NCBI RefSeq assembly: GCF_018320785.1
Contig: NC_054877.1
Span: forward strand, 23,418,329 to 23,482,328
Length of the DNA: 64,000 bases
From: Cheilinus undulatus
Taxonomy: Eukaryota; Chordata; Actinopteri; Labriformes; Labridae
Direction: 5' to 3'
Shown: positions 60,178-64,000 of the stretch, one piece after another
How the letters are laid out: every line of letters begins with the position of its first letter
How positions within the stretch are numbered: the stretch's first letter is position 1
Position numbers and translations under genes: made by a program
Notes under the pieces: generated by a model
Told to the model about the DNA's origin: nothing
Database searches by the model: none
Seen by the model: only the letters and a program-made list of their open reading frames with translations

Positions 60178-62490
60178 ATGTCTTCCAGAAAGGTAAGAAA
60201 CTGCTAGGCAGCTAGCCTGTTAGCTAGCTTACGCTAACTTATGCTAGCGTTGTCAAACTGAGTTGTCCACACCTGCCCACCTACAGATCAGCAGGACTAA
60301 CCTGTCTGTCATGTGTAAACTGAATTAGATTCCGTTTTTTGTCAAGTTTATACCATTCTTTGGTAATGAAGCAAAAAAGTTTCAATGAAGAACGGTATAA
60401 ACTCTCCTGTTTGCTCTGTTTTAATAGCGTAAAAGAAACTCCAGGGAGTTAAAGTGTTTTTTCTTCCCTGATGATGTGGAGAGTGGTTTCCTAAAAACAA
60501 CAAAGGAGCCGCCGTCGCTTTCATGTGTCTCTTCTGCAAAGAGCTGGGAGAAATGTGGAGACAGCTTCCTGGAGTCTCCTGTGATAAAGGTTATTACAGT
60601 TTTATTTAAAATATTATAACAACTATGATAGTTGCTCAGCACCTACATTACTCTGTCCTCTATTATGCTTTAGCACACTGATGTTTAGCATTGTTCACCT
60701 TGCCCTTGCTTTTTGTTGTTGCAGAACCTCAAGTCATCCGGAAGAAAACTGTCTGACATAAGAAAGTTGGCTCAGTCCACTGCACTAAGTAATTATTATA
60801 TCTAATTATATTTCTACATCTATTTAGAACTGTGTAAATGAAGTAATGCTAAAATGATGACTTTGTCTGGTTAGACATTCACGTTTCAAAACAGATTTTT
60901 AATCAAATGTACATGTTGTTTATAAGATGAACAGTGGGGCTACTATTCAGGCCTCCTCCTACAGTCCATATATGCCCTTTAGGTTAATTTGTGACTCTAA
61001 ATGGGTGCGAATATGAGTTTCCCTGTTTGTTTCTGTGGCTGCATTCACACTGCAAGCCTTAACACTCAGCTCTATTTTTTTCCCACCCAGATATGTGTTT
61101 TTTTGTTGTTTGTCGGTTTACATATCTTTAAAATGTGGACTAAATCAGGCCCCACAGTTTAATCAAGTGGATTCATACTAGGACTGGACAATTAATTGAA
61201 AGTTAGATTAAATCACAATACGGCCTGCTGCAATTTTCAAACCACAGATGGTTCAATACTTCTCTAACCTGAAATGTGCATCAAAATACCGCTTTAAAAC
61301 TTTCTTTGCAGCAGAGATGTTACGGCGTACACATCATGAAAACATCTTGTGTAATTTTTGTACAATGGTTTATAAGAAATCCTACCTCCCTCATTTTTGT
61401 TTATGTTTTCATCAATCAAAATGAGAATGACATAAAAATGATCATTCAGTACAATTCATATCAAATTTGCAGTGTGAGTCAAATAATCTCAATTAGATAT
61501 TTTTTCTGAATTGTTCAGCCCTAGTTTGATCTATCTTATATTGTGTTGGCTATAATAAAAAAGATTTGACTGAAGAACTTTAAAAAATTGGATGTGGGTG
61601 TCATGGTAGTGGAGCTATTCCACTCTGTGGATAAATATCAAAACTTGAGGGTTGTATCTCCTTCTCTGGATAACTCCTGTACTTTTTTTCAGTGCAGACC
61701 AGCGCTGATCCTAGTAATGAGGACTCAGTGAACATTGCATGGAGCTCCAGTGACAGTGGGCAGTCTGATGATGAGACCCAGGAGCAGAAACCGTGTCTTA
61801 AGAAACAAGTGAGACCTGTTTCTCTCAATCAGTCTTACATCAGAGCACTGGACAGATTTGGCACTGAGAAAGGTAATTTTAGTCTTTTCTGATTCACTGA
61901 TTCAGAGCCCAGTTGTTTCATGTTGTTGCAAAACATTTACAGTAAAAGTGTGTAAAATGTATTACTGACATGGGCAAGAGTTTGATAAAATAATGTTCCT
62001 GGTTTGTTTGACAAGTAGGTTTACAATTGTAAGACTTTGGGTGGTTGTATCAATCTAAATGAGAGTTTTTCCTCTTAATTTACAAAACTGGCATTAAGAT
62101 CCGTTATTATTTACATTAAATTGAATCAACAGGACTTTCCCATGCCACATAACATGGGACTCAGTTTTTAATGTAGAAATAAAAGCAGACACAAAACATG
62201 TCTCCAGAATTGCCCTTCTCTCATATTTTGTTTCAAATGTGTTTCCTAATTTATTTTTCTGCACATTTATTCACTGGGTTCTCCAACCTTCAAGTTGATC
62301 TTTCAATCAATTTCTTGCTGTTTCTTTTTTTTTTTTCTGTTCAGATGATCTTCCTGTTATCGATACAGACAGCGATCAGGGGGAGTCTGCGGAAGAAGTA
62401 GAGAAGGACAGTGGGCAACAAATCTCTGACTGTGAGTCAGAGCCCTTTGTTGACAAAGCTGAAGAATTATCTCAGGATCAACATGAAAAT
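60178..62490 (+). CDS. spidr: Spidr-like DNA-repair scaffold, N-terminal part (continues past the right edge)
   Basis: SPIDR is a nuclear scaffold that links BLM and RAD51 in homologous recombination. Exons: 60178-60192, 60428-60589, 60725-60788, 61693-61872, 62345-62490; phases agree over 189 codons and the last exon ends in phase 0 at AAT/GTGAGT. The protein begins MSSRKRKRNSRELKCFFFPD and carries SAKSWEKCGDSFLES, then NIAWSSSDSGQSDDE and QQISDCESE. These resemble, in order, the human N-terminal features I recall: a basic start, a LSEAWLRCGEGF block, DITWSSSGSDLSDED and EISDCAS. This region is disordered and acidic in the family. The call rests on short motif matches in the right order, so it is probable and not certain. 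Confidence 0.68.
61179..61523. mobile_element. Short inverted-repeat element in the spidr intron
   Basis: The left end TAGGACTGGACAATT and the right end (reverse-complemented) TAGGGCTGAACAATTC are inverted. It lies between the exons at 60725 and 61693. The ends resemble the AGGGCTRMAC opening of the repeats at 3478 and 5150. No reading frame was seen. Confidence 0.5.
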
Positions 62491-62566
62491 GTGAGTGATT
62501 CTTATTTTGATATATTCTGCTTCATCTAGTTTTCAAAACACCTGTACTTATGAAGTTGAGGACTTA

Positions 62567-63640
62567 CAGGTACATCTCAAAAAATTAGAATATAATGAAA
62601 AAGTTAAATATTTTTGTCATTCATTTCAGAAAAGGGAAACCCAAATATTACATAGACTCATTACACATAGAGTGAAATATTTCAAGCCTTTATTTCTTGA
62701 AATTTTGATGATTATGGCTTACAGATAATGAAAAGCCAAAATTTTGTGTCTTAGAAAACTACAATATTGTGAAAAAGTTCAATATTGGAAAGTCATGGTG
62801 TCACACCCTAATCCGCTAATTAACTCAAAACACCTGCAAAGGTTTCCTGAGCCTTTAAATGGTCTCTCAGGCTGGGTCAGTAGGCCACACAATCATGAGG
62901 CAAACTTGACAGATGTCCAGAAGACAGTCATTTACACCATCCACAAGGAGGGTAAGCCACAAAGGTCGTTGCTAAAGAAGCTGGTTGTTCACTGAGTGCT
63001 GTATCCAAGCATATTCATAGAAAGTTGAATGGAACAAAAAAGTGTGGTAGGAAAAAGTGCACCAGAATAGGGGATAATCACAGCCTTGAGAGGATTGTCA
63101 AGCAAAATCCATTCAAGAATTTGGGGGAGCTTCACAAGGAGTGGACTGAGGCTGGAGTCAGCACATCAAGAGCCACTTTGCACAGACGAATCTTACCTAG
63201 ACATGTCAAGCCACTCATGAAACAGAGACAACGTCAGATGCGTCTTACCTGGGCTGTGAAGAAAAAGAACTGGACTGTTGCTCAGTGGTCCAAAGTCCTC
63301 TTTTCAAGTGAAAGTAAATTTTGCATGTCATTTGGAAATCAAGGTCCCAGAGTCTAGAGGAAGAGTGGAGAGGCACAGAATCCATGTTGCTTGAAGTCCA
63401 GTGTGAAGTTTCCACAGTCAGTGATGATTTGGGGTGCCATGGCATCTGCTGGTGTTGGTTCACTGTGTTTTCTGAAGTCCAGAGTCAACGCAGCCATTTA
63501 CCGGGACATTTTGACCTGAACCCCATAGAGAATCGATGGGGTATTGTCAAGAGGAAGATGAGAGACATCAGACCCAACAATGCAGATGACCTGAAGGCTG
63601 CTATCAAAGCAACCTGGGCTTCCATTACACCTGAGCAGTG
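62567..63640 (+). mobile_element. Tc1-like element, same family as 57890-59297, truncated on the right
   Basis: It begins CAGGTACATCTCAAAAAATT after TA (62565-62566). Plus-strand translation keeps transposase relics in several frames, with DLNPIENRWGIVKRKMRDIR and PNNADDLKAAIKATWASITP near the end (about 63513-63638). The sequence then departs from the family and no right inverted repeat follows. Stops and frameshifts make it non-functional. It sits in the intron after the last visible spidr exon. Confidence 0.75.
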
Positions 63641-64000
63641 CATCTGGTATCTACTCGACCTGGAAAGATCTGGTGGGGCCAAATTGTTATGGGGCTAGGG
63701 GTGAGCTTGGGCAGCAGAATGCATAGCCAATAGTAGAAGAGATAGGCAGCACAAGATGTGAATGAGATACAGCAACAGAACAGCAGCTTTCTTATGTACC
63801 AGATTTTGGTGCAACACCCTGCATTTTTGAGGCAATAATTAACATGTAAAGACCTTTGCAACTTACAAAAAATCAACAATATCTTAGGTTTTGAAAACTG
63901 TCGGAAATATCTTAGGTGATGTAATTACACATTTAGAAAAAGAAAAGTCTTACACAGGTGTAGTCATTTTTAATTAATGTAGACATTTCAGTACAAGACT
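63641..64000 (+). other. Intron of the spidr-like gene, right edge
   Basis: The last 360 bases follow the truncated Tc1 element. I see no exon or element in them; the next coding exon should start in phase 0 beyond the window. Confidence 0.35.

Noticed and set aside
1-64000. tRNA genes, microRNA hairpins, CRISPR or bacterial-type systems
   Set aside because: The only tRNA-like boxes belong to SINEs. I saw no repeat-spacer array, operon or intact transposase, and could not support any microRNA hairpin by eye.

Overview
The window is vertebrate nuclear DNA, most likely from a spiny-rayed teleost fish. Short exons with GT-AG borders sit in AT-rich introns. The intergenic and intronic DNA holds Tc1-like, hAT-like, TTAA-target and tRNA-SINE elements typical of fish. 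There are no operons, prokaryotic genes or CRISPR arrays. I assembled the gene models by hand from splice signals, reading-frame continuity and remembered family sequences; no search was run.

Layout, left to right. (1) Minus strand, about 1.2-4.9 kb: the 5' part of an unnamed gene. Five exons join with consistent phases, and a perfect RFX X-box lies upstream, which suggests a cilium-related gene. ccdc178 is a candidate only. (2) Plus strand, about 6.3-38.6 kb: a complete alpha-dystrobrevin gene (dtna). Its 22 exons join without a phase error into about 694 codons and include a 9-nt microexon, a 24-nt microexon and a possible 66-nt cassette exon. (3) Plus strand, about 40.2-57.4 kb: a complete mapre2 (EB2) gene with 7 coding exons and 337 codons, and two candidate promoters. 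(4) Plus strand from 60,178 past the right edge: the first five coding exons of a gene resembling spidr.

The dtna-mapre2 adjacency also occurs on human 18q12. Dystrobrevin belongs to the dystrophin-associated complex at the membrane. EB2 tracks microtubule plus ends. SPIDR is a scaffold for homologous-recombination repair. The genes are linked by ancestry of the locus and are not a pathway.

The rest is introns and intergenic DNA with many mobile-element remnants. Several have definable ends: a Tc1 element at 17,209-18,424; hAT-like elements with 8-bp target duplications at 18,522-19,625, 24,913-25,640 and 42,523-43,430; a TTAA-flanked element at 21,456-22,074; two inverted-repeat MITE-like elements at 9,857-10,210 and 13,947-14,257; and a Tc1 element with long terminal repeats at 57,890-59,297 that carries a nested hAT-like insertion. 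All visible transposase reading frames are broken. I found no convincing new biological system. The best leads are dtna microexon structure, an apparent tyrosine loss in the dystrobrevin tail, and the element architecture.
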